Shown here: one piece after another, positions 25,958 to 33,507 of the stretch | Position numbering within the stretch: the first letter of the stretch is position 1 | Layout: every line of letters starts with the position of its first letter | From: Bacteroidota bacterium | GTDB lineage: Bacteria; Bacteroidota; Bacteroidia; Chitinophagales; LD1 | Length of the DNA: 64,000 bases | Direction of reading: 5' to 3' | Assembly (NCBI GenBank): GCA_018267365.1 | Contig: JAFDYQ010000002.1 | Location: 178,949-242,948 of the forward strand | Notes under the pieces: model-generated | The model's input: only the letters and a program-made list of their open reading frames with translations | Told to the model about the DNA's origin: nothing | The model's database searches: none | Position numbers and translations under genes: made by a program

Positions 25958-27541
25958 ATGGATCAAAGTTCAACATTAGAATTCGGATGGCGGCGGACCA
26001 TCATCACGATCACGGTCGTAGCCTGCTCCCTGCTGGAGCTGATAGATACCACCATCGTGAATGTGGCCACCACGCACCTGATGGGCAACCTTGGTGCCAC
26101 CCTCAGCGAGATCAGCTGGGTGATAGCCGCCTACAGCATAGCCAACGTGATCGTGGTGCCCATGGCCGCGTGGCTCTCTATCAAACTGGGCCGTAAAAAC
26201 TATTTCGGCGGCTCGGTAGTACTTTTTACCCTCGCATCTCTGATGTGCGGCTTCTCTACTAATATCAACATGCTTATTTTCTTCCGGTTTCTGCAGGGTA
26301 TGGGCGGCGGAGCGCTGCTCGCCACCTCGCAGACCATCCTCACCGAGATATATCCCCCAGAGGAGCGGGGCAAGGCCAGCGCCCTCTATGGTATCGGTGT
26401 GATAGTAGGTCCTACACTCGGCCCTACACTCGGTGGCTACATAGTAGAAAACTGGCACTGGTCCATGATCTTCTTTGTCAATATACCGGTAGGCATCATA
26501 GCTGCCTTTCTCACCTTCACCTTTATCCGTGATGTGAACTATGTGACACCGGAGATGAGAAACTCTAAGGTAGACTGGACCGGCATCATTCTGCTGATAG
26601 TAGGTGTAGGCGCTCTACAGCTCGTACTGGAGAAGGGCGACCAGGAGAACTGGTTTGAGACAGGCTATATTGTCATATCTACAGTCGTGGCGATCTTCGG
26701 TTTGCTCGGATTTATCGTCTGGGAGTTTATCACCGATCACCCGATAGTAGACCTGCGTGTATTGAGCAAAGGCAATGCCGCTATCGGCACCGTGCTCTCG
26801 TTTATCCTGGGCTTTGGGCTTTTCTCCTCGACCTTCATCTATCCGATCTTTGTGCAGCGCTTCCTGGGCTTCACTGCTCTCCAGACAGGGCTCTCCATGC
26901 TGCCGGGTGCGCTGGTGAGCGGATTTATGATGCCGGTAGTAGGGGTGATGCTATCTAAAGGTGTAAAGCCAAAATGGCTTCTGCCTTTTGCCTTTGGGAT
27001 ATTTGCGTTGTTCACTTTCCTCATGTCGCATATCATCACCGCGCAGACCGGAGAGAATAATTTCTTTTGGCCGCTGATATTGCGCGGAGTAGGGTTGGGT
27101 TTCCTCTTTGTACCTCTCACTACCCTATCTCTGGGTGGCCTCTCGGGTAAAGATATCGGCTCGGCAGCTGGCCTCACTGCCATGATCCGCCAGCTCGGTG
27201 GCTCCTTTGGGGTGGCTATTTGCTCCAGCTTTATCACACACATGACTTTTGTACACCGCGCTGACCTGATAGCCAAAGCCACAGTGTATGACAAGAGTAC
27301 ACAGGACTATCTCGCAGGCATTACCGCCAGTATGATGGCCAAGGTGGGTGATCTGGTGAAGGCGACTAATATGGCCTATGCCACACTGGAGTATAATATC
27401 ACTAGCCAGGCTACAATTTTGACCTACATTGATACGTTTCAATACCTGGGAGTCTTCTTTGTGCTGGTCATACCGCTGATCCTTTTAGCTAAGGATACTG
27501 CGCCGGTCAAGAAAGAAGACCTGGAGGCTGCGAGCCACTAA
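25958..27541 (+). CDS. MFS multidrug transporter, DHA2 family (EmrB/QacA type)
   Basis: 527 residues from ATG 25958 (MDQSSTLEF); an earlier in-frame ATG lies in the repeat element and is rejected. Fourteen transmembrane segments are expected; motif C-like GVIVGPTLGPTLGG and motif A-like WLSIKLGRKNYFG are visible, with DTTIVNVAT in the first helix, diagnostic for DHA2. Proton-driven drug export into the EmrA-TolC path. Followed by a strong terminator. Confidence 0.92.
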   Translation: MDQSSTLEFGWRRTIITITVVACSLLELIDTTIVNVATTHLMGNLGATLSEISWVIAAYSIANVIVVPMAAWLSIKLGRKNYFGGSVVLFTLASLMCGFSTNINMLIFFRFLQGMGGGALLATSQTILTEIYPPEERGKASALYGIGVIVGPTLGPTLGGYIVENWHWSMIFFVNIPVGIIAAFLTFTFIRDVNYVTPEMRNSKVDWTGIILLIVGVGALQLVLEKGDQENWFETGYIVISTVVAIFGLLGFIVWEFITDHPIVDLRVLSKGNAAIGTVLSFILGFGLFSSTFIYPIFVQRFLGFTALQTGLSMLPGALVSGFMMPVVGVMLSKGVKPKWLLPFAFGIFALFTFLMSHIITAQTGENNFFWPLILRGVGLGFLFVPLTTLSLGGLSGKDIGSAAGLTAMIRQLGGSFGVAICSSFITHMTFVHRADLIAKATVYDKSTQDYLAGITASMMAKVGDLVKATNMAYATLEYNITSQATILTYIDTFQYLGVFFVLVIPLILLAKDTAPVKKEDLEAASH

Positions 27542-27629
27542 GACATTTATGATCGTTGCTTTATGATCCCAGATCGCAAACAACAATCAAAGACATAGCA
27601 CAGCTACAACTCGAATTGGGTTTTAGGTT

Positions 27630-27662
27630 GGAGGGGCGGGAGAAATCCTGCCCCTCCTTTGT
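27630..27662 (+). terminator. Terminator of the efflux operon
   Basis: GGAGGGGCGGGA (27630-27641), loop GAAA, TCCTGCCCCTCC (27646-27657), then TTTGTTT. Twelve-pair stem closed by a GNRA-like loop; the strongest terminator in the window. Confidence 0.88.
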
Positions 27663-27728
27663 TTGAGACGTAATAAAAAGAAAAATGCCACCTGATGAGA
27701 TGGCATCCATTTTATAAATGTCTTTTGT

Positions 27729-28823
27729 TTATAGATCGTAGTTTAGCACGATGCCGTGGCTCTTGGGATGGCTCTGGCACGTCAGTACATAGCCCTTGGC
27801 TATTTCGCCATCAGTCAGTGACTCGCGGTCATCCATTTCCACTTTGCCGGAGATCAGCTTCGCGCGGCAAGTGCAGCAGGCGGCTACCATACAGGAGTAG
27901 GGCGGATCATAGCCCGCGTCGAGAGCTGCGTGTAGGATCGTTTCTTTCTCTGTCACGTCAAACTCTACCTCATTGCCATCATAGATGATCTTGACCTTGG
28001 TCTTACCTGTGAATGGTACATCCGATATAGTGGCGGCACCCACATCTGCAGATACACGGTCCTCCTCCAGCTTGGCCGTGAAGTATTCTATGTGTACACG
28101 GTCCTTGGGTATATCCAGGAGAGCGAGGGCGCTTTCTACTTCTTTCATCATCGGTGTAGGGCCGCAGATGAAAAACTCCGCACGCTGGAAGTTAAGATCT
28201 GTATTCTCACGGAGCAGTTTTAGTGCCATATCTTTTACTATAAAGCCCGAATAACCCGTCCAGCCTTCCTCAGATTTGTCCAGCACGTGTACTATGCGTA
28301 GGCGGTCTGCATATTTTGCCATCCACTGCTCCAGATGCTGTCGGAAGATGATGCTCTTCGTATCACGGTTGCCATAGAAGAGGGTTACTCTGCTCTTAGG
28401 TTCCTTGAGCAGGACAGACTTCAGGATAGAAAATACCGGTGTGATACCGGAGCCTCCGGCAAAGAGGATATAGTGCTTTTCATTATTGGCATCTAGCCCA
28501 GCAGGATGAAAATTGCCCATAGGCTCCATCACTTCTACCTCCACACCGGGCTTCAGTTTATCATTCACATGGTTAGAACCTTTACCGCCTTGTACGCGCT
28601 TTACAGCTATGGTCATCGGCTCGCCGGCAAAAGGTGAGCTGCAGAAGGAGTAGCTCCTGTTGATCATCTCGCCGTTTACATTCAGGCGGAGCGTAGTATA
28701 CTGGCCGGGCTGGAAGGCATAGTTGGCCAGGAGGCTATCCGGCACTTCAAAAGAGACTGATACAGAATCTCCGGTCTCATTGACCACAGTCTGTACTTTC
28801 AGCTTATTAAATTGAGGCATCAC
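27729..28823 (-). CDS. PaaE-like ferredoxin/flavin reductase (FAD plus 2Fe-2S)
   Basis: 364 residues in three domains: FAD-binding (INRSYSFCSSP, the RxYS motif), NAD(P)-binding (FAGGSGITPVFSILK and FICGPTPMMKEV), and a C-terminal plant-type 2Fe-2S ferredoxin with CMVAACCTCRAKL and a distal Cys in YVLTCQSHP. This is the order found in phenylacetyl-CoA epoxidase reductase PaaE and in related oxygenase reductases. No paaABCD genes are in view, so it may serve another electron acceptor. Confidence 0.88.
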   Translation of the reverse strand: MMPQFNKLKVQTVVNETGDSVSVSFEVPDSLLANYAFQPGQYTTLRLNVNGEMINRSYSFCSSPFAGEPMTIAVKRVQGGKGSNHVNDKLKPGVEVEVMEPMGNFHPAGLDANNEKHYILFAGGSGITPVFSILKSVLLKEPKSRVTLFYGNRDTKSIIFRQHLEQWMAKYADRLRIVHVLDKSEEGWTGYSGFIVKDMALKLLRENTDLNFQRAEFFICGPTPMMKEVESALALLDIPKDRVHIEYFTAKLEEDRVSADVGAATISDVPFTGKTKVKIIYDGNEVEFDVTEKETILHAALDAGYDPPYSCMVAACCTCRAKLISGKVEMDDRESLTDGEIAKGYVLTCQSHPKSHGIVLNYDL

Positions 28824-28909
28824 TTTTTTGATTTACGGGGGCAAATATGCAAATAGTATTGAGTAGTTGGTATTGATTAATAAGACTAATACGATTGGTA
28901 AAAATAATC

Positions 28910-28930
28910 GAGGCCGGATGTACCGGCCTC
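28910..28930 (-). terminator. Terminator of the bacilliredoxin gene
   Basis: GAGGCCGG and CCGGCCTC (28910-28917 and 28923-28930) form an 8-pair stem. Reading on the minus strand it is followed by GATTATTTTT, suiting the gene that ends at 28954. Confidence 0.75.
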
Positions 28931-28953
28931 AATAGTTATTTGACAGATGATAT

Positions 28954-29370
28954 TTAGCAGTAGTGCTCGAAAACCTTCTTGAGGTGCTCAGAGATAGTGG
29001 CAGCGGAGTTACCTTCTATCTGGTGGCGCTCTATGAAGTGTACGAGCTTACCATCCTTAAACAGTGCCATAGACGGGCTGGATGGTGGATAGGGTAGTGT
29101 ATACTCACGGGCCTTATCCACTGCTTCCTTATCTACGCCCGCGAATACGGTAACGAGATGTGTAGGCAGTTTGTCGGTAGACTGTACCGTGCTCTTTAGC
29201 GCCGGGCGGGCCGCGCCGGCAGCACAGCCGCATACAGAGTTGAAGAAAAGGAAGGTTGTGCCTTCTTTATCGCTCATGGCCGTATCTACATCTGCTGCTG
29301 TAGTGAGTTCTTTGAATCCTACCCCTGTGAGGTCTGCCTTCATGGGGGCTACTAGTTCTGCTGGATACAT
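28954..29370 (-). CDS. BrxA/BrxB family bacilliredoxin
   Basis: 138 residues, thioredoxin-like fold of the YphP/YqiW family. The active-site motif CGC is in FNSVCGCAAGAARP; the family-typical N-terminus MYPAELVAPMKADLTGVGF and the IEGNSAATISEHL segment are also present. In Firmicutes these reduce bacillithiol mixed disulfides; many Bacteroidota make bacillithiol, so the same role is plausible. It is preceded by a -7 box (see entry at 29417). Confidence 0.9.
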   Translation of the reverse strand: MYPAELVAPMKADLTGVGFKELTTAADVDTAMSDKEGTTFLFFNSVCGCAAGAARPALKSTVQSTDKLPTHLVTVFAGVDKEAVDKAREYTLPYPPSSPSMALFKDGKLVHFIERHQIEGNSAATISEHLKKVFEHYC

Positions 29371-29416
29371 TTTTATTTCTGATTTTAGATTTATGAATTA
29401 TGATTGCTTGTTCTTA

Positions 29417-29424
29417 CAAATTTA
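29417..29424 (-). promoter_or_regulatory. -7 promoter box of the bacilliredoxin gene
   Basis: On the minus strand TAAATTTG matches TAnnTTTG exactly. No clear TTTG is found 19 nt upstream. The box overlaps the inferred end of the frameshifted upstream gene, about 47 bases before the bacilliredoxin ATG. Confidence 0.5.
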
Positions 29425-29749
29425 AGACGTTTGAACTTTGAGAGCCTTATTCAGTATTTCGATAATTTCTCCAGTTCCGATGATTCTTGCTCCCTCCCTG
29501 AATTCAAACTCTGTCCCCCTGCTCCAGTTTGCCAAAATAAAAGTGAGGCGAAAGCATAGTAATATTTGCAATAACTTCATCCCCGGGGTATACTAACTCT
29601 CTATCTGCGAAGATCTGTTGACCAGAGGTCTGCATCTCTGTGAAATCGAATTTCAATTGGGGCCTGTACCCCGATGCCACCGGAGTACTCCTACCTTCTT
29701 GTTCAGATTTCAGATATATCAGCTTTGCAATGAAATCCGGTCCCTTCAT
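29422..29749 (-). pseudogene. Frameshifted stand-alone EF-Tu domain III-like gene
   Basis: The frame from 29749 stops at 29504 after 81 residues. It begins DFIAKLIYLKSEQEGRSTP, then GYRPQLKFDF and LVYPGDEVIANITMLSP, which follow the C-terminal beta-barrel of EF-Tu (FKAEVYVL...GGRHTPF...YRPQFYF...MVMPGDNV). Removing one base from the G5 run (29515-29519, CCCCC on the plus strand) restores the rest: EQGTEFEFREGARIIGTGEI, which aligns residue by residue with EF-Tu [20 protein letters not shown], and runs to TAA at 29422-29424 for about 107 residues. It may be a true pseudogene or a homopolymer sequencing error. Lacking a G domain, it cannot be a translation factor; its role is unknown. Confidence 0.75.
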
Positions 29750-29754
29750 TGTAA

Positions 29755-30078
29755 TTACATGAATCCTAATTCCAGCTTTGCCTCTTCACTCATCATATCC
29801 TGATTCCATGCGGGCTCAAACACCAGCTCTACTACTCCATCCGTCACGCCTGATACACTCTTCACTTTCTCCTCCACCTCTCCCGGCAGCGTACCGGCCA
29901 CAGGGCAGCTAGGTGAGGTCAGGGTCATCACTATCTCCACCACATTACCCTCCATTACATTGACCTCATATATCAGGCCGAGCTCATAGATATTGACCGG
30001 TATCTCGGGGTCAAATATAGTTTTCAGCACCTCTATGACCGCAGCTTTTATTTCCTCTTTAGATCTTTCTTCAGACAC
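29755..30078 (-). CDS. MIP18/DUF59 family Fe-S assembly protein (SufT/PaaD-like)
   Basis: 107 residues. Contains IFDPEIPVNIYELGLIYEV and LTSPSCPVAGTLPGEVEEKV, the conserved DPE and TSPxCP motifs of the family, with the reactive Cys in SPSCPV. Members help load Fe-S clusters on target proteins. It is 5 bp upstream of the EF-Tu-like gene and is probably cotranscribed with it. No other suf genes are adjacent. Confidence 0.88.
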   Translation of the reverse strand: MSEERSKEEIKAAVIEVLKTIFDPEIPVNIYELGLIYEVNVMEGNVVEIVMTLTSPSCPVAGTLPGEVEEKVKSVSGVTDGVVELVFEPAWNQDMMSEEAKLELGFM

Positions 30079-30083
30079 AGATG

Positions 30084-30091
30084 CAAATTTA
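30084..30091 (-). promoter_or_regulatory. -7 promoter box of the MIP18-like gene
   Basis: TAAATTTG on the minus strand, an exact TAnnTTTG match located 6 bases before the ATG at 30078. If used, the mRNA would be nearly leaderless. No upstream TTTG at the right distance. Confidence 0.4.
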
Positions 30092-30123
30092 GACCAATTC
30101 TAAATAAGATGTATGAATAGAGA

Positions 30124-30166
30124 CGGATTTTGAGCAATTTTATGTTGCAACGGCTATCAAAATCCG
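30124..30166. repeat. 10-bp inverted repeat in a divergent promoter region
   Basis: CGGATTTTGA (30124-30133) and TCAAAATCCG (30157-30166) are exact complements around a 23-nt centre, in which GCAA and TTGC can pair further. It sits between the divergent MIP18-like and PASTA genes and could be an operator or an RNA hairpin. Confidence 0.45.
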
Positions 30167-30278
30167 GTATGGTAAAGTATAGCTGTCCTTTGCCTTATAC
30201 AATTTACACCTATGCACCTGCGTTTTGATAGTCTGTTATCTATAGCAAACCTATATATTTGTCCTAAACGCTCCGGCA

Positions 30279-31115
30279 TTGAAGAAGTACCTGACCAAGA
30301 CACTCCTTTACAACATACTGATAGCCTTAGGGTTGACTATCGTTCTACTGATGCTGGTCAACTGGGGTCTCCGTGTCTATACCCGCCACGGCCAGACGCT
30401 GGTGGTGCCCGATATCCACGGATTACAGTTCGACGCAGCTACTGATACTCTAGCCAGGTATCATCTCGAGTATGAGATCATGGACTCTGCATATATGACG
30501 GACAAGCCGCCTTTGAGCATCGTAGAGCAGAGTCCTAAGGCAGGTAGCTCGGTCAAATCGGGCCGGACTATCTATCTGACTGTAAATGCAAGCAGTGCCC
30601 CACCGGCCGATGTACCGGACCTGGTAGGCAAAAGCTCGTACAAGTACGCCAAAATACAGCTGGAAGGTATGGGATTCAAAGTAGGTGAACCAGTCTATAA
30701 ACCGGATCCGCACCGTGATGCCCTGATAGGCATGCTGGTCAATGGCCGCCCGCTCAAAGCCGGCAGCAAAATACCAAAAGGAAGTACTATCACCCTGCTG
30801 GTGGGTGAGGGTCTGGGCAATGCGACTATACCTGTGCCCTATCTCATAGGACTGCACTATGATGAAGCAGTGATGAAGCTCAAAGAGGAATTTAACCTGA
30901 CTACAGGCGCAGTGATGGCCCCGGGTATGTCTGATGCGGAAAAAGCTAGAGCTTTTGTCTACAAGCAGTCACCACACTACGGCGGCGGACGCATACATCT
31001 GGGGGGAGAGATAGACCTATGGCTCGCCAAAGAAATGCCGGATGATGTAGAGGTGGACCCGAGCAAATATGACTCTCCGGCACCTGATAGTCCCGACTCA
31101 GCAGAGACCAAATAG
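30279..31115 (+). CDS. PASTA-domain membrane protein
   Basis: 278 residues beginning at a TTG codon (LKKYLTKTLLYN...); no ATG fits before the membrane helix at about residues 12-32. Three PASTA repeats follow: VVPDIHGLQFDAATDTL, VPDLVGKSSYKYAKIQLEGMGFKV and VPYLIGLHYDEAVMKLKEEF. The tail is acidic and Pro/Asp/Ser-rich. The protein has a cytoplasmic stub and a periplasmic PASTA array, which in other bacteria binds peptidoglycan stems, but there is no kinase domain. A TATATTTG box at 30254-30261 may be its -7 element. Confidence 0.82.
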   Translation: MKKYLTKTLLYNILIALGLTIVLLMLVNWGLRVYTRHGQTLVVPDIHGLQFDAATDTLARYHLEYEIMDSAYMTDKPPLSIVEQSPKAGSSVKSGRTIYLTVNASSAPPADVPDLVGKSSYKYAKIQLEGMGFKVGEPVYKPDPHRDALIGMLVNGRPLKAGSKIPKGSTITLLVGEGLGNATIPVPYLIGLHYDEAVMKLKEEFNLTTGAVMAPGMSDAEKARAFVYKQSPHYGGGRIHLGGEIDLWLAKEMPDDVEVDPSKYDSPAPDSPDSAETK

Positions 31116-31126
31116 ATCAAGTGAAA

Positions 31127-32932
31127 CTACTGCCCGCTACCGGTAGGTAATTCATCCTTTTTGTGCCCGAAGTGATACTCATATAGCGACATATGCGGGC
31201 GGATTTTCTCCAGTGTCACTGTGCACTTGCGGTTAGATGCTGCTTTCTGATCATCATCTGATGAGAAGCTCATGCTGGTACCGGATATCCGGCTTTCGTC
31301 TATACCGGCCTCGTAGAGGGCCTTTGCTATTTTCATAGCCCGCATCATCTCTATACGTAGGTATTTCACCTTTACCTTGTCGGGCATAGCCTTGCGAAAA
31401 GTAGGTGTATTCCAGATAAAATTTGTGACCGTAGTATCATAAGCCTTTACAAACTCTCCTTTGTCAGAATACCCGTTTACCTGTACATGTACGTCGGGGT
31501 TGATCTTGAGCCACTGCAGCAGTTTATAGAAGTCTGTATATGCTCCGCTGTCTATATCCGTTACATTTTGCGGATAGGTGAAGGTAATATCACGGATCGA
31601 GTCATTCACTGCATAGTAGCGCTGAGATACGGGTTGCTCATTGATCGCAGCAGTATCAGTATATACGCACTTGATCCCCGCGTGATCTATAAAGTAGTCT
31701 GAAACATACCGGCGCATAGCAGGCACATCTACAGCTACGATACTATCTGCCAGCGAGGAAAAATAATAGTCGTCATTAGTAAACCTGTATCTCGCTACCT
31801 GAGTCATAAAGGTGTGCGTCTGTTTGCGCAGACCGTTAAACTCATTTTGTATGCGCTGATGCTCCGCCTCCAGGTCTTCCTGCTTGAAAAAATTCTTCCT
31901 ACAGAAAGCTGATATAGCGCTGTCCATCACTTCAAAAGCCGCTTGGTACCGGCCCGACGGTACATCTGCGCTGAGTGTAATTGTACCCTGAAAATTATTG
32001 CAGTCGTAGGCGGCTTTGACATTAGTCAAAAGTCCATCCCTGCGCAGCAAGGCACCAAGTCCTGATACAGGGTCATTGGCCAGGGCCGAGAGCATGTACG
32101 CTGCGTATGTACCGGCACGGTCCTGGCGGGCTCCGGGCTGCTGGTAGCTGATAGATATACCATGAGCTCCCGGAGACATAGAGAGCTGCTGCACGGTCAA
32201 TACAGTTGGCTTGAAATCTATGACATGAGTGATAAGCTCGGGATTGAAGTCTGTCCTGTTGAAATCCTTAAAGATCTCCTGCAGCCTGTCTACCATAGTC
32301 TGCTCTGCATAGGCTCCGGTGATGACAACAGTGTTATTGGCCGGCAAAAAATACTTGACGTGAAATGTATTGATCTCCTCTACTTTTATCCGCTTGTAGC
32401 TCTTGCGATCGCCGTATATATCCAGCTTTCTCGCATCTCCGCCCCAAAGGCTTCTTTTAAGATTGAAATCTGCAACTGCCCTGTCATCCCGGCTCAGGCT
32501 ATCCAGTTCTTGCTCCATTTTGTCTTTTGCCGCCTGCAATTCGTCCTGGCTGATCGTCATATTACATATCTGATCCCTTATGATCGGACCTACTACATCT
32601 ATACTGGCAGACTGAAAGTGAAATCCAAACTGGGCGGGTGTGAGTTCACCATCGTATTTGATGTTGCGGCCGGCTATAGCACTATTTACCTTAGCAGTGA
32701 TCACATGACTCAGCAGTTCACTTACACCGCTGAATGAATCCAGTTCATACACCGACCCTATCCGAAAGTAAACGTCAGTATACAGCACCCCGGTCTGAGG
32801 TGCCTGGGCCAGCAGATAGGTCTGGCCATTGCTGCCCATCGTAATGTGGTAGTCATCCGGTCCGGGGGCCCCAGAGAGCATTCCGCAAAAAGACAATAAG
32901 ATCACCGTACTCAGATATCCGATATACTTCAT
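31127..32932 (-). CDS. Inactive M16 peptidase-like protein with OmpA-like C-terminus
   Basis: 601 residues from ATG 32932, chosen because it starts a signal peptide (MKYIGYLSTVILLSFCGM). Residues about 40-430 have the M16 (insulinase/PqqL) plan: VYFRIGSVYELDSFSGVSELLSHVI, then FLPANNTVVITGAY and a second lobe with SISYQQPG. The zinc motif HxxEH is replaced by ExxSH (ELLSH), so it should be catalytically dead. Residues about 455-585 resemble an OmpA-like peptidoglycan-binding domain: DVHVQVNGYSDKGEF, LRIEMMRAMKIAKALYEAGIDESRI, SNRKCTVTLE. A likely role is as a cell-wall-tethered partner of an active M16 enzyme, or a scaffold; this is inference. Confidence 0.72.
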   Translation of the reverse strand: MKYIGYLSTVILLSFCGMLSGAPGPDDYHITMGSNGQTYLLAQAPQTGVLYTDVYFRIGSVYELDSFSGVSELLSHVITAKVNSAIAGRNIKYDGELTPAQFGFHFQSASIDVVGPIIRDQICNMTISQDELQAAKDKMEQELDSLSRDDRAVADFNLKRSLWGGDARKLDIYGDRKSYKRIKVEEINTFHVKYFLPANNTVVITGAYAEQTMVDRLQEIFKDFNRTDFNPELITHVIDFKPTVLTVQQLSMSPGAHGISISYQQPGARQDRAGTYAAYMLSALANDPVSGLGALLRRDGLLTNVKAAYDCNNFQGTITLSADVPSGRYQAAFEVMDSAISAFCRKNFFKQEDLEAEHQRIQNEFNGLRKQTHTFMTQVARYRFTNDDYYFSSLADSIVAVDVPAMRRYVSDYFIDHAGIKCVYTDTAAINEQPVSQRYYAVNDSIRDITFTYPQNVTDIDSGAYTDFYKLLQWLKINPDVHVQVNGYSDKGEFVKAYDTTVTNFIWNTPTFRKAMPDKVKVKYLRIEMMRAMKIAKALYEAGIDESRISGTSMSFSSDDDQKAASNRKCTVTLEKIRPHMSLYEYHFGHKKDELPTGSGQ

Positions 32933-33113
32933 ATCCCAAATGTATCTTTTCGGCGCTACAGTGCCAAAAATAGCCATTACCCCTCATGTGCAGCCCTAGT
33001 AGCAGGCCCTGTTGGTTGATTTGACAGCCGATGGTCATGATCCGGTCATATTTTTTCAGCCATTATTTCAAAAGCGCAGGTTTTCTTTATATTAGCCGCC
33101 TCAATAAGAGATC

Positions 33114-33350
33114 ATGAAGAAGACTATACTCCTCGGCACCTCCCTCCTCTTGCTGGCCATCAGCATGGGCTCGTGCAAGAAATGCTATATCTGTACACTG
33201 CCTCAGCCGTCTCAGACCTCGAGTGGCGCGGATACTACAGTGATGCTACAGAGTGAGCTCTGCAATAAGGGTAGCGAAGGCGCCGGCCTCAACCTCAAAT
33301 CTGCCGTGGCAGACGAGGAGCGCAACGGCTATACCTGCGTGCCTAAATAG
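33114..33350 (+). CDS. Small lipoprotein
   Basis: 78 residues. The signal peptide ends in a lipobox (AISMGSC), so Cys21 would be acylated. The mature peptide has a KKCYICTLPQP segment and four Cys in all, perhaps two disulfides. Family unknown; similar short Cys-rich lipoproteins occur in Bacteroidota. Confidence 0.7.
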   Translation: MKKTILLGTSLLLLAISMGSCKKCYICTLPQPSQTSSGADTTVMLQSELCNKGSEGAGLNLKSAVADEERNGYTCVPK

Positions 33351-33507
33351 TCCTGCTTATACACAGCGCCTTTCGGCGGCCTGCCTGGCTTTCAGCCAAA
33401 AGTTGTTAGTTTATTTCCACACGCTTTTCCAGGTCCTTTCCGGACTCAGAAAAGAACGCGTCTTTTACTAAATTCGCGCATTCTTTTACAATACCTTTTC
33501 CTCGGAT

